From Hyparrhenia diplandra (lineage: Eukaryota; Streptophyta; Magnoliopsida; Poales; Poaceae): a stretch of 64,000 bases of DNA. The translations under genes were made by a program, and so were the position numbers. How positions within the stretch are numbered: the first letter of the stretch is position 1; each line of letters starts with the position of its first letter. This document shows positions 42,969-52,745 of this stretch, in pieces. Location of the stretch: NCBI GenBank assembly GCA_015847255.1, contig JADLZK010007350.1, forward strand, positions 682,001 to 746,000, written 5' to 3'. The notes under the pieces were generated by a model that saw nothing but the letters and a program-made list of their open reading frames with translations, was not told the origin of the DNA and ran no database searches.

Positions 42969-43738
42969 CAAAAAAATAGCAAAGCAAAGCATTCCCATCC
43001 AACATCATTTGAATTCCTCTTGAGCAGATTCACTTTGCCTCTGCATGATTTTGATTTTTCGGCGACATCCTATACATTCAGGCAATACAATACAAAGCAA
43101 AGCATTCAAACTTTCATTCAATTTCAGACTTCACACAATACTACAAGAGAGGAACAGAGAGAGGAACAGGGAGTGGAAAACCTCTTCAGACGGGACGGAG
43201 CGAGAGGAACAGCAGATAGGGGATAGGGGAGTGGAGGGATAGAGAGAGGAACATCAAATAGGGGAGTGGAGCCAAGTCACCTTGAGCACCGGCCGGGAGG
43301 AGTAGGACCGGGGGGGACGAGCAGCCCAACAGGACCGGCGGGGACGAAAGCAGCCCAAAAGAAGCGGCGGCCGAGGGAGGAGGAGCACGACCGGCGAGGG
43401 CGGAGCTCGGGGAAGCCGGCCGGGGGAGGAGCAGAGGACCGGTGGGGGACGGGCTTGGGATGGAGGAGCAAAGGACCGGCGGCGGGAGGTCGTCGGTGGT
43501 GAGATGCGGACCGGTGAAGCCAAACCTTAGCGGCTCTCTCTCTCTCCCCTTATCCCTTCACGGCGCCAAATCGCGGTCCGCGGGGCGGCGTATCCGCGGC
43601 CGCCCTCAGCGCCCGCGCCCGCCTAATCGCCGCCCGAAGCCGCCTAGCGCCGCCTGGGCGCCCGATGGCCGCCCGCCCCTAGGCCAGGCGGAGGGCCTCC
43701 GCCGGCGCGGCGCCTAGGCGCCGCCCTAGCGGAACAGG
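42343..43738. mobile_element. hAT-like non-autonomous element (1.4 kb)
   Basis: Left end CCTGTTTCGCTAGGCGCTAG, right end the complement of CCTGTTCCGCTAGGGCGGCG. Both arms are full of CTAGGCG-type subterminal motifs. The direct duplicate GCTTTAATAC lies at 42,333-42,342 and 43,739-43,748; hAT elements duplicate 8 bp, so the outer bases may be chance, and a MULE (9-10 bp) is the alternative. No transposase. The right half has GC-rich non-coding sequence (43,250-43,700). A Micron-like element in a (TA)n tract is nested inside. Confidence 0.68.
42472..42967. mobile_element. Micron-like element in a (TA)n microsatellite
   Basis: The element 42,528-42,901 (374 bp) has ends GGGTAAATTTTTTCTACACC and the complement of GGGTGCACTTTCTATACACC, and inverted subterminal GTGTAGTTACACCC. 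It is bordered on both sides by TA repeats (42,472-42,527 and 42,902-42,967). Micron is a described rice element of about this size that targets (TA)n. Assignment is from structure and setting. Confidence 0.7.
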
Positions 43739-43748
43739 GCTTTAATAC

Positions 43749-44598
43749 AAGAAAAAATATCAAATACCATGATTCTCTTAAAAGAAGAATGAAGTGTCCA
43801 ATATTACACATAACAGGAAATAGATAGGCACATTGAGACAGCTAGTAGCTAGGCAATCTGGATGCCAAAAATCCAAAACCACTCCGACAAACAGCTCGTC
43901 CGTAGGAATGGGAGTAACTTTCAAACAATATGATAAAAAAACTAGACCGGGCGGTTAAGACTGCCGCCGCAGCTTTCAAATGAGAAGAGGCCTTCCCACC
44001 CGGCCGAGAAAAACCCCGAACTCCAGCCCGCCCGACACTGGGACATGCACCGCGTGGGACCGTCACACAGGCCAATAGGCTGGACACCGAGCCCAAGGGC
44101 CGGGTCGCCATTGCCTGGGCACACAGGCCGGTTGTGGGCTGTCATCATAGTGCTTTTGGCATACGGGACCAGCGATCCTAGATGATATGGTGCTTGTCAC
44201 GATGAAGGCAGCTTTGCTTTACTCATACACTGATCAGTTTAGTAAGATAGTTTTGTTTACAACAGTTTAGTGAGATAGTTATTTCTTCATCATTTTTGTT
44301 ACTCTAATCTCAAAACCTGCAGAAACATGAGAAGCATGATAAGAGGGTATCGACAGCAATAGTGGAACCTGGCAAGAATCTATAAAAAAGTATAATTCAG
44401 TGCATAAGAAGAATATACTTCCTGAAAATGAATCGTAACAGAATTACTAAATGTTTTGTTGGAATGAAGTATAATTGATACCTAAGATAACTACCTAGCA
44501 AGTCTCAACGAAATACAATTGCTGCATTAGAGTTTTACATTTTCCATCATTTTTAATAGAATATATGAAATTTTTGCCATCATTTTTAATAGAACGTT
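43749..44598. other. Intergenic, no gene recognised
   Basis: AT-rich except a GC-richer patch at 43,930-44,120 without family features. Nothing further was recognised. Confidence 0.35.
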
Positions 44599-45659
44599 GA
44601 GTAAAATACACTAGCTGTCATAAAGTACTACATCATTCTCATATTGGTCGTGAAACTATAGAATTGCATATCTAGGCCCCTAAACTATTTAAGTACCCCA
44701 ATCTTTGTCCAAAGCTATCATAACAAAGTAGCTAACGTGGTGCTTCAACGTGGAACTAGAGATGTGAGTTCATAGCTCATAACTACAAGATTGGTGCCTA
44801 AACTATTACATCATGCACACCTATGTCCCCAAACTATGAAATTCCAAAGGTCCTTATTTAAGTGCTCTATCTCAGCCCAACAGCGCTCCAACATACTCCA
44901 TTCATGGTCATCTAGCTCACTGGAGAGGCATGGAGCAAAGGTTCATTCTTCACCTCTTATCATGCTCATATATATCATCTTGTCCTGACAATTAATGTGT
45001 TGGCACCAATTGCCGTGACAGTTGTGTTGGAACCAATTGTTGTGACAGCAGCACAATGTGACTGGGCTCAGATAGTATTATCACACGTATGTTCTTGTAG
45101 AAGACCACCTACATGACCACCATAAGCGGCAACAATTCATTCTGGGCAGCTGCATGGATACCATCCCAAAGCACATACTATAGTTGAGAACCCTGCTTAG
45201 CTCATTCTAGTAGTGTGCATGGACACAATTTGTTTGTGGTGAATGCTTGGACACTGTCTATAGCCACACTAAACGACTACTATTTGTTACCTCCATTTGC
45301 TATCCTCTCTGGACAATGCTACATAGCCACCAATGTTCGCTTCAGTGTGCTGCTTCCAGCTCTGGTGGCATAGATGCTTTGATCCAACATTATAGTACTT
45401 CAATGATTATGGACTGAGGTTGGCAATTTCATAGTTTAGGGACCAAGGTGAGAATCACTAATAGTTTAGGGACCAACCGTGTAATTTTGAACTATGCACC
45501 CACATATTGGTCCTACACTGAACCAGCATGTCATCTAATTTCCTATGACGGACCCGGATTGAGGAACTCATTTAGCGACTCAGATTGATAAAATTTCATA
45601 GTTTGGGGTCGTGGTTGAGAAGCATGTATTAGTTTAAGGGCCACTATTGTAATTTACTC
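44599..45659. mobile_element. MULE-like inverted-repeat element (1.06 kb)
   Basis: Left end GAGTAAAATACACTAG and right end the complement GAGTAAATTACAATAG. The arms remain complementary for over 60 bp with mismatches (…CTATAGAATT / AATTTCATAG…) and contain the CCCTAAACTAT phrases common in rice MULE ends. Flanks TAGAACGTT and TAGAAAATA are only partly alike, so the target duplicate has decayed or the borders are off by a few bases. Interior non-coding. Confidence 0.55.
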
Positions 45660-45920
45660 TAGAAAATACAAATTATTAGAACAAAATTGTAAATGTATTG
45701 CACCACAAACATTTTTCTAGCAAACCTGATAACATAATTTCTCCATGATTAGTCTATATAGCCATATATGGGATATCAAATGTGATAGCACCAGTGCTTT
45801 ATTTCAAATGTCTAAAAAGAATGGAAGACAAAAAAGTTTGACACTGCAATATCTAAACACAAACTGAATAGTGTGTGTATCTATGTATTAAGGCATGCTG
45901 CTATTGGTGGCGGCATCCTC

Positions 45921-45966
<46 letters not shown>

Positions 45967-46520
45967 TCATCCTTTACATGCATTTCAGTTGTCCAGTAGA
46001 AACAAGAAAACTAAATACTAATTAACATTGAACCCTGCAACTTTCTGAAGTGGCAATGACAAGACTGGTTGGTATGAAAACAATGTCACATATGGCTGCA
46101 ATCCAGCATGGCAGTGTGTAATTTGGAACTACTTGGTTCAAACATATGTTTTCCTATTCAGAAGAAAAACACTAGTTGGTATGTACACCAATTCAACCTA
46201 CCCTGCTGAGTAGTGCATGCAGCTACTCTTTTCTATGCTGCAAACATGGGCTATCTTGATTTATATCAATCTGTTGGTTTAAATCTACATTGCTTTTAAT
46301 GACATTGGAAACTTCGTTATTGTTTTATTTCATTAATTATTTGTACAACATATGCATGGAAACTGTAAAACATGAAGGACCTTTTTTTTTCACGTTTGTG
46401 TTGAAGCATATAATTGTTTTATTACTTTTTATTTATATTATTATACCTCTACATGCACATAAAATTTGCCAAGACAGTGTATACTGTTGCTATCATATTG
46501 CTAATATAAAACGTAACATA
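45660..46520. other. Intergenic with long poly(A) tract
   Basis: Contains an A39 tract at 45,925-45,963 flanked by similar CATCCTCACAT and CATCCTTTACAT, possibly another retroposon scar. No gene seen. Confidence 0.35.
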
Positions 46521-46671
46521 TGTTAAGGTATAATAGTCGAAGGGTATTAGAGTAATCTTCTATGTTTAGCCTATGTTTAGGGTTTTACTAAGTCTCTCTT
46601 GTACTCTATATATTGTCCCCCTCTAGGCCTCAATACTATCAATTCATTTGTGTGTTTCTCTATTCGTAACA
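46521..46671 (+). repeat. 5' LTR (151 bp)
   Basis: TGTTAAGG...CGTAACA, paired with 48,357-48,507; differs at a handful of positions. Confidence 0.9.
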
Positions 46672-48356
46672 TGGTACCAAAGCTAAAGGTTTGATCCAGC
46701 CACCACCCTTCATCTTCGCTGCGCTTCCCCGGGAGAATCCATCCTCACTCCTAGGGGTGGCCTCATTGATCTTTGATCTTCAAAATTTTTTCATTGCATC
46801 CATCATCATGCAGCAACAATCCGTCCATAGCAGCAAGCCAGAGAGTCATGTTTCGTCAGATCCACATCAGTCGTCCGCCGGCGCGTTCATCCTCTTCGTG
46901 CGGCCCGTCGCCGTGCACAGTATCTCCATCTCCACTTGTTCGACGTCTTCGTGGGCGGTAGCGTCATTCACGCAGCCAATCCACACGTCGGGGAGGAGTC
47001 TGTGCCTTCGCTCATCCCGTCGGAGGAGTCCGCGCCTTCGTCCGTCATCCGCGAGCAGGAGGCTGTCCAAGCGGGAGGAGACCATTCATCTGTCTTCACC
47101 CGCGTCCTCCGGTCGAACGGACGCTAGTGCAGATGGGTCGATTTGGCCCATCGCCGCCCAGTCCACACATGATCCGCTCGACCGCGGCCTTCGTCGCCCT
47201 TCACGCACGCCCTGGCAGCCATCCCTGCTGCAGGGGGCAGACCATCTCCGCCTGGGCGCGAGTCGTTCGTGCGGATCCGCACGTGCACGCCGGATTCACA
47301 TGGGTCCGCCCATACACGCGCCATCTCCGGAGATGTCCCATCTCCGTGCTTTTCTCGCGCACGCACCGTCCACATGTGGAACAGAGGAGTTCCGTCCTCT
47401 ACTGCGCGGAGGACGTCCATCCACTCGTTGCGTCTAGTCTTTCATCCTCCATCCGCTCCGTTCGAGCAAGAGAAGACCAGGCGCTCCTGTCCTCGGCAGC
47501 AGGTCCCAGCGAGATCTCTCATCCAGGAGGCATGACATCTGTAGGTACTCTGTTCTGCTGGGACTACTCTGTTCTGCTGAAACTACTCTGCTTCGCTTAA
47601 AGTCCAATCTATCATGTGGCTCCTCTGCTTTTTATGCTTCAGCACAGGTGTTTTCTATTCTGTTGCACGGTGATAACTGTTGTGCTGCCATCCTGCTGCT
47701 TGCTGCTTCTATAGTATGTTGAGGCCTATTTCTTAATTCCATTGCTTTTGAGTCCATCCAAATCCAATTCCATCTATTTGAGTCCATCCAAGTCCAGTTC
47801 TATCCACTACAATTCGTCCAAGCCATGCTTGTCCACAAATTTTGTCAGATCAGCTAGTTTTTTTTCCTTTTTGGTTAGCTGAGTCCTTTTGATTTAGCTA
47901 ATCATCATCATTATCAGTTGTTGATGCGACCCTTTGCCCTCTTGGTCCCTTTCGGCGCCGTTTTGCTCCATGTCATGATCAATGGCCGTTTGTTCGTCGT
48001 CATCAACACATGTCCTCCTGCTTGCCGTTTTGCAGCAGTGATCTCTCTATTCTCCTTTTGGCTTGATTTGACACATCACTATTCTCGTCGAGTTTAAAGT
48101 CTCCAAATCAAGGTTCATCTTTGAAGAGTTGATGTACTGTGTTGTGAAGACTTGAGGTATTTGCTGAAGTACGGGTTGTGAAGGCAATACCCTCTTGTGG
48201 CTGAGATGATTTTCTACATCGACATTATTCAAGAGTTGTGCGCTTCGACGACATTTTTTATTTTGGATTTTGGATGTAATTCGTCTATTTTATTTCAAGT
48301 CTAGTGTGTAGTGCCAACTCTGCAAATGCAACGCCATTGCATTATTTGAGAGGGGG

Positions 48357-48507
48357 TGTTAAGGTATACTAGTCAAAGGGTATTAGAGTAATCTCCTATG
48401 TTTAGCTCATGTTTAGGGTTTTACTAAGTCTCTCTTGTACTCTATATATTGTCCCTCTCTAGGCCTCAATCCTATCAATTTATTTGTGTCTTTCTCTATT
48501 CGTAACA
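48357..48507 (+). repeat. 3' LTR (151 bp)
   Basis: TGTTAAGG...CGTAACA, preceded by a purine tract and followed by the target duplicate ACATA. Confidence 0.9.
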
Positions 48508-48529
48508 ACATACAGATGTAGAGTAAAAG

Positions 48530-50071
48530 AAAAGTTGATTGTTATCTTACATATGTTGAGCGTACACAGAAAATTGAGGACATTAAGAAATCTTTCATTG
48601 ACATCTTCACAATAGATCTCGACTACTTTAAGGTCTTGCGATATTTTTGTCGATTTCACTGTTGCAACAGGGTGTCCTTTCATTTCCACTTTATATTTGC
48701 CTTCTTAGTCCTGATACCGCTGAAATGAAGTTACCAAGTTAATAATAATTTACTATAACTTAACAGTAATATAACAGTGGCTGCCTAATATTTTACCTGG
48801 TCTGAAATAAGTGTGAGCTTTTCTAAAACTGGTGCATGTTCAAGAATACATGCTAGTGCACGGCAATCAGCAGGCTGACACCAATAATCATCATTGAGTA
48901 CCAGAGTCTTCAACTTGGAAAATGTGGGGCACCACCTCAAATCCCATGTAAAAATATACTGGACAGATTGCAAACAGTGAAAATATGTAATTTATATAGA
49001 AAGTAGTTTAGTGGTGCATAATGAACAGGAACAATTCCTGACTGGAACACATATATAGTTTAACAACGAATAATTGACAGGGACGAAAGTCTATATGTTT
49101 GAGTGTACCGTTGAGTCATCAGATATGAGCATTAGATCCTTAGCTTGTGCTAAACCTTCAAGAACCACACACTTTGTGGTATTTTGTCGTAATCACCTGA
49201 ACCTTCTTCGTGGTCATCGCTAGTAGAGTCAATATTAGAAGTGTCACCATCCCACTTAACGTGGTGACAAACCATGGGATCATCACAATAGCAGGCATAA
49301 TATTGTCAACCCGGATCTTTGCACCCACCAACTCTGGCATTGTTTGCAGTATGGGAATCTTGAAGTCCAAGTCATCCAGCCACAAAGAAACTAGACGTGG
49401 AACACAAATCTGCATATGCTTACGAGCATCATTGGAGTCACAGGATGTGATGACTAGGCGTTTAAGTGACAGAGAAGTGATCTTTCTCACAGCTTCCAAG
49501 CAGTATTCATTAATCTCCAGATGCTCCAACGCAGGACAACCATCTAGGTTGATGCAACGGCAGGTGAACCAAAAGCCTCTGAGCTCTAACCTGGTCAAGT
49601 GTCGTGAGACGAGGAAGGGCGTTATGCTCATCTGCAAGTAGGCTTTCCAGTTGAATAGTTGAATCGAGCAGATATTTCAACCCGGAGCGTCTGGATTTGA
49701 CATTTCACAAGCTGACGGGTCCATTTGTCGATGCTGCACATGTCCTCCCAGTCGAGGCAGGCCTCGCCGTCCTCCTCCACCTCCACCCACGGATCGAACC
49801 TGATCTCGCTCGCGTCGAGTGTCGCGAGCTTCAGCCCGTCGTGGCGGACACGAAGTAGGCAATCCACGGATTCCCGGACCTCCTGCACGGACTTGCCCGT
49901 GATGAGCAGGCATCTGGTGAACTTCCAGGCATGGCGCCAAGTCCGCGCGAGAAGGCACGTTCGCACGGCCTCATGCGCCGGCAGAAACGACAGGATGTGC
50001 GCCTGGATCTCCTCCGGTAGCTTGCTGATGCGATCGGTGGGGTCCAACACCGGAGCTGCTAGAGGCGCCAT
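48530..50071 (-). pseudogene. F-box/LRR protein gene (FBL/FBD-like), frames broken
   Basis: The minus-strand ATG at 50,071 begins MAPLAAPVLDPTDRISKLPE with an F-box (LPEEIQAHILSFLPAHEAVR, then TCLLARTWRHAWKF, residues about 17-55). LRR-like text follows: VSRHLTRLELRGFWFTCRCI, then CPALEHLEINEYCLEA and SLKRLVITSCDSND, then VPRLVSLWLDDL. Downstream exon-like pieces are TFSKLKTLVLNDDYWCQPAD with LACILEHAPVLEKLTL (about 48,790-48,940) and LKVVEIYCEDVNERFLNVLN (about 48,560-48,640), the usual order in grass F-box/LRR proteins. Frame shifts occur near 49,637, 49,310 and 49,165. Its 3' end abuts the short-LTR element. It probably no longer makes a full SCF adaptor. Confidence 0.75.
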
Positions 50072-51556
50072 CGCACCGATCAGAGCACCGTGGCTAGCCG
50101 CTGCGAGGGGGATAAACGATGAGCAGCTAGGTTGTACTGCCTGGCTTCAGGTGGAGAGCAGGATGAAGTAGACGAAGCTGCCAGTGTGGGCAGTGTTGGG
50201 GGCGGATGTCTACTATCTTGACAAAAGTACCCAGAAGCACAAATCTGCAATTCCATGAAAAGCATTTTAAGTATATGATTGATTGAAAAGGTTAGAGCAC
50301 ATTGATCAAAGAAGTGAAGTTGAAAACAAAATTGATAGAATTCATTTTATTTTATTTTCTTCCAGTCCAAAAATCATAACTGATACATTTCTCAGCAAAG
50401 TGGTAGCAATTAGCAACAGCCAACTGACATTGTTTGTCAAGTAGGTTTGTGCATCTGCAGAACAAAACTGAATCCGCATTCCGCATACATGAAAGGCAAT
50501 TAGGTATGTGTGCTGTGTAAGATCAAAATATTTACCAGGTGAACAAGCCTAATTAAACACAGAACTGAAATTTATTGTTGAAGCACACAATTTTTGGGTT
50601 GTATTGTGAACCTTGAAAGGCAGCTCGGGCGGGACTGAGAGCAGACAGGGCAGGGCGGGTCGGGGGGCTGGATCAGGCACCGCGAGTACGCGACCGCAGT
50701 CGAGCACCCCGTGCCGAGGAACACCAGGGACGACGAAACGGGAGGGGCGCGTCGTCGCCGGCAGTGTGGCCGTTGGGGACGGCGGCGGTCGTCCGAGGTG
50801 GCGGCTGAAACTGAAAGAAGAAGACGGGGATGAGGGAGGCCCGAGATCCGGGCTGGAGGAACAACTGGAAGGAACGGTCGTCGGATGTACCTTTCCCGGC
50901 GTGCGGCTTCGATGGCGGCGGGTTCCGGAAGGCGAGGCACGGCGACTGCGGCGCTCGGAATCGCCGCCGGGATGTTTGGACCGTTTGTGTGCGTCGCTGT
51001 TTGCGTCGGCGGTCGGGTTTTTTTATTTTTTTATTTGATGAGGGAGCTCGTTCGGCTGGTGAACCGGCTGGACCTGGCCTGCCGAACGGCTGGGCTGACC
51101 AGCCCAGCCCAGCCAGTTTCAGCCCATCCAGCCCTTGCGTCTCGTCAATTGGTCTGGGCCTTGGGCCTTGCGTGCGTATGGACCAGGCTGCTCTGCTGTG
51201 TATACATTTGTGTATTCTGTTGCTCAAAACAAAACAAAAGAAACCTAGGAGGAGTACTTGTGTATTCTGAGTCTCTGACCCTTCTAGAGAGATCTATAAT
51301 TTTGTTTTCATATTATAAAACTATAGCTAAACAAATAATATCACTCTACATGCATGCAAAAATCACATAAATAAAGGTTATAATATTGTGTCACAGGATT
51401 TCCTTTCCAACTTCCATGGAGATATATAGATGATGCGACTTGAGCTTATGATGACATGACGGCCATTGCAATGGCATCGTCAATGGCGTTCGGGCTCTCT
51501 GTAATGGACCGACCGATGCGACGATGAGACGTACGACAGCAGTAGCGCATTGGCGA
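50072..51556. other. Intergenic / 5' region of the F-box/LRR gene
   Basis: 50,600-51,000 is GC-rich with open frames on both strands lacking family features. It may be promoter or 5' non-coding exon of the F-box/LRR gene. The remainder is AT-rich. Nothing else recognised. Confidence 0.35.
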
Positions 51557-52153
51557 TCACGCGATGCCGCTGGCGAGGCGGAGCGCGACCAACGCCATAC
51601 GTCCATACTCCCTATCGTGCGCGGCGACGGGAACGTGCTCCTCTCCCTTCCAGACGTCCTCGCAGCTCTCGGCGGCGCCGAGCGCGGCAGCCAGCTGCTG
51701 GGACGCCTTGCCATAGACGCGGGCGTGGAGGTTATCGAGCGCGTCACGCAGGACATCGGCGGCAGCATTGTAGAGGTCGAGGCAGTGGTGCAGGCGCGCG
51801 CGCGCGTGTGGGGACTCCTCCACCTCGCCCAGGTCCTCGATCTTGGCCTCCGTCGCCGCCGCGTGCTCCACGGCGATCCGCGCCGCAAGCGTGGCCAGGT
51901 GGTGCAGGTCCTCGGCGTCGCGGCTCCGTGCGTCCGACGCCAGCGAAGACACGCAGTGGTCGTAGCTCACGCCGCCGCTGCCGCTGCTCGCCGCCATCCG
52001 ACACGCCTCCTCGATGGTCGTCACCACCACCTGCGCGCCGCACGGTGCCGCGAGCAGCAGGGCCGCGGCGGCGGCCAGGTAGCAGAGCGTCGTCGTCGTG
52101 ACGGTGACGGGGACACTGACACCCATGGGGGTGCTGCGGCGGCGTTCTTGCAT
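51557..52153 (-). CDS. Plant invertase/pectin methylesterase inhibitor (PMEI) family protein
   Basis: The first in-frame ATG on the minus strand is 52,153 (MQERRRSTP), giving 198 residues. A second ATG at 52,126 (MGVSVPVT) lies nearer the signal peptide and is an alternative start. The hydrophobic signal (LCYLAAAAALLLAAPCGAQ) indicates secretion to the cell wall. The mature part shows the four conserved Cys of the family in two pairs: IEEACRMA and YDHCVSSL, then LHHCLDLYNAA and ESCEDVW. It also has the helical spacing and the DLHHLATLAARIA and VLRDALDNL segments of the four-helix bundle. The length is normal. Such proteins bind pectin methylesterases or invertases and block them; which one cannot be told from sequence. 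Uninterrupted single exon. Confidence 0.9.
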   Translation of the reverse strand: MQERRRSTPMGVSVPVTVTTTTLCYLAAAAALLLAAPCGAQVVVTTIEEACRMAASSGSGGVSYDHCVSSLASDARSRDAEDLHHLATLAARIAVEHAAATEAKIEDLGEVEESPHARARLHHCLDLYNAAADVLRDALDNLHARVYGKASQQLAAALGAAESCEDVWKGEEHVPVAAHDREYGRMALVALRLASGIA

Positions 52154-52745
52154 CGCGTTGCGATTGCGACTGGCTTTGTCCTTGGATCCGATCGTGCTCG
52201 ATCGATTCACACTGCTATGATCTTGCTGGTGTGCATTGGCAAGTGCGCGCGCGCTCTTTATCGATCGCCCAGATGGTCAGATGTGTGCTAGGAGCTGGGA
52301 GGCGAGGAATTGTTGTCGGAGCGGACGAGACAAGTGTGTGACGCAGAGAGCTTTACTGACAAATTGAGAGGCTTCACCATTCGTGAGCTGAGCTAGTACT
52401 GGTTGGTAGTCTGCTATTCTTGAGCGACATGCATGAGAGCATTGGTCGCGCGTTCTCTCTGGCCCCACTTGTCAGCCACGTACACGTGGATGGTGGCCCA
52501 ATCGTAGCAGCAGTGGATAGTGCAGCTCTGAAATAGTGAAGCCTGAACTTTGGCAACCTCTTTCTGGACACTTCAGAGAATTTTATTTACATCACTAAGA
52601 GATATATGGATAACCTAGTAGAATACAAGCAGATGTAAGAGCTTGGAGATCATATGCACTCTGTCACACTCACACAGGATTCCTTAGTTATAATCGCTCT
52701 GGCACACTGCGATGACTAATGAGCAACAAAAAACAAAGGAAGAAT
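52154..52745. promoter_or_regulatory. Region between the PMEI and WAT1 genes
   Basis: Upstream of the PMEI gene and downstream of the WAT1 gene, both on minus. It should hold the PMEI promoter; TCTTTATCGATCG at about 52,255 has no perfect TATA. No gene seen. Confidence 0.35.

Larger units (their letters stand above)
46521..48507 (+). mobile_element. Short-LTR non-autonomous retrotransposon (1,987 bp)
   Basis: LTRs of 151 bp at 46,521-46,671 and 48,357-48,507 start TGTTAAGGTATA and end TTCGTAACA. They contain a CTCTATATATTG TATA motif and are highly similar. The primer-binding site TGGTACCAAAGC at 46,672 resembles the initiator tRNA-Met site (TGGTATCAGAGC). The purine tract GAGAGGGGG precedes the right LTR. 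The perfect 5-bp duplicate ACATA lies at 46,516-46,520 and 48,508-48,512. The interior has no gag or pol; a GC-rich part (46,880-47,550) could be captured host sequence. Copia-derived by primer type (inference). Confidence 0.88.

Noticed and set aside
45925..45963. A39 tract as a retroposon with target duplicate
   Set aside because: The flanking CATCCTCACAT/CATCCTTTACAT are only similar, not identical, and no element body is visible.
46691..47437. 248-codon open frame inside the short-LTR element
   Set aside because: Ser/Arg/Pro-rich with no gag, protease or pol motifs; composition-driven in the GC-rich patch.
50613..51270. Several overlapping open frames between the F-box/LRR and PMEI genes
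   Set aside because: GC-rich compositional frames on both strands with no recognised family or splice context.
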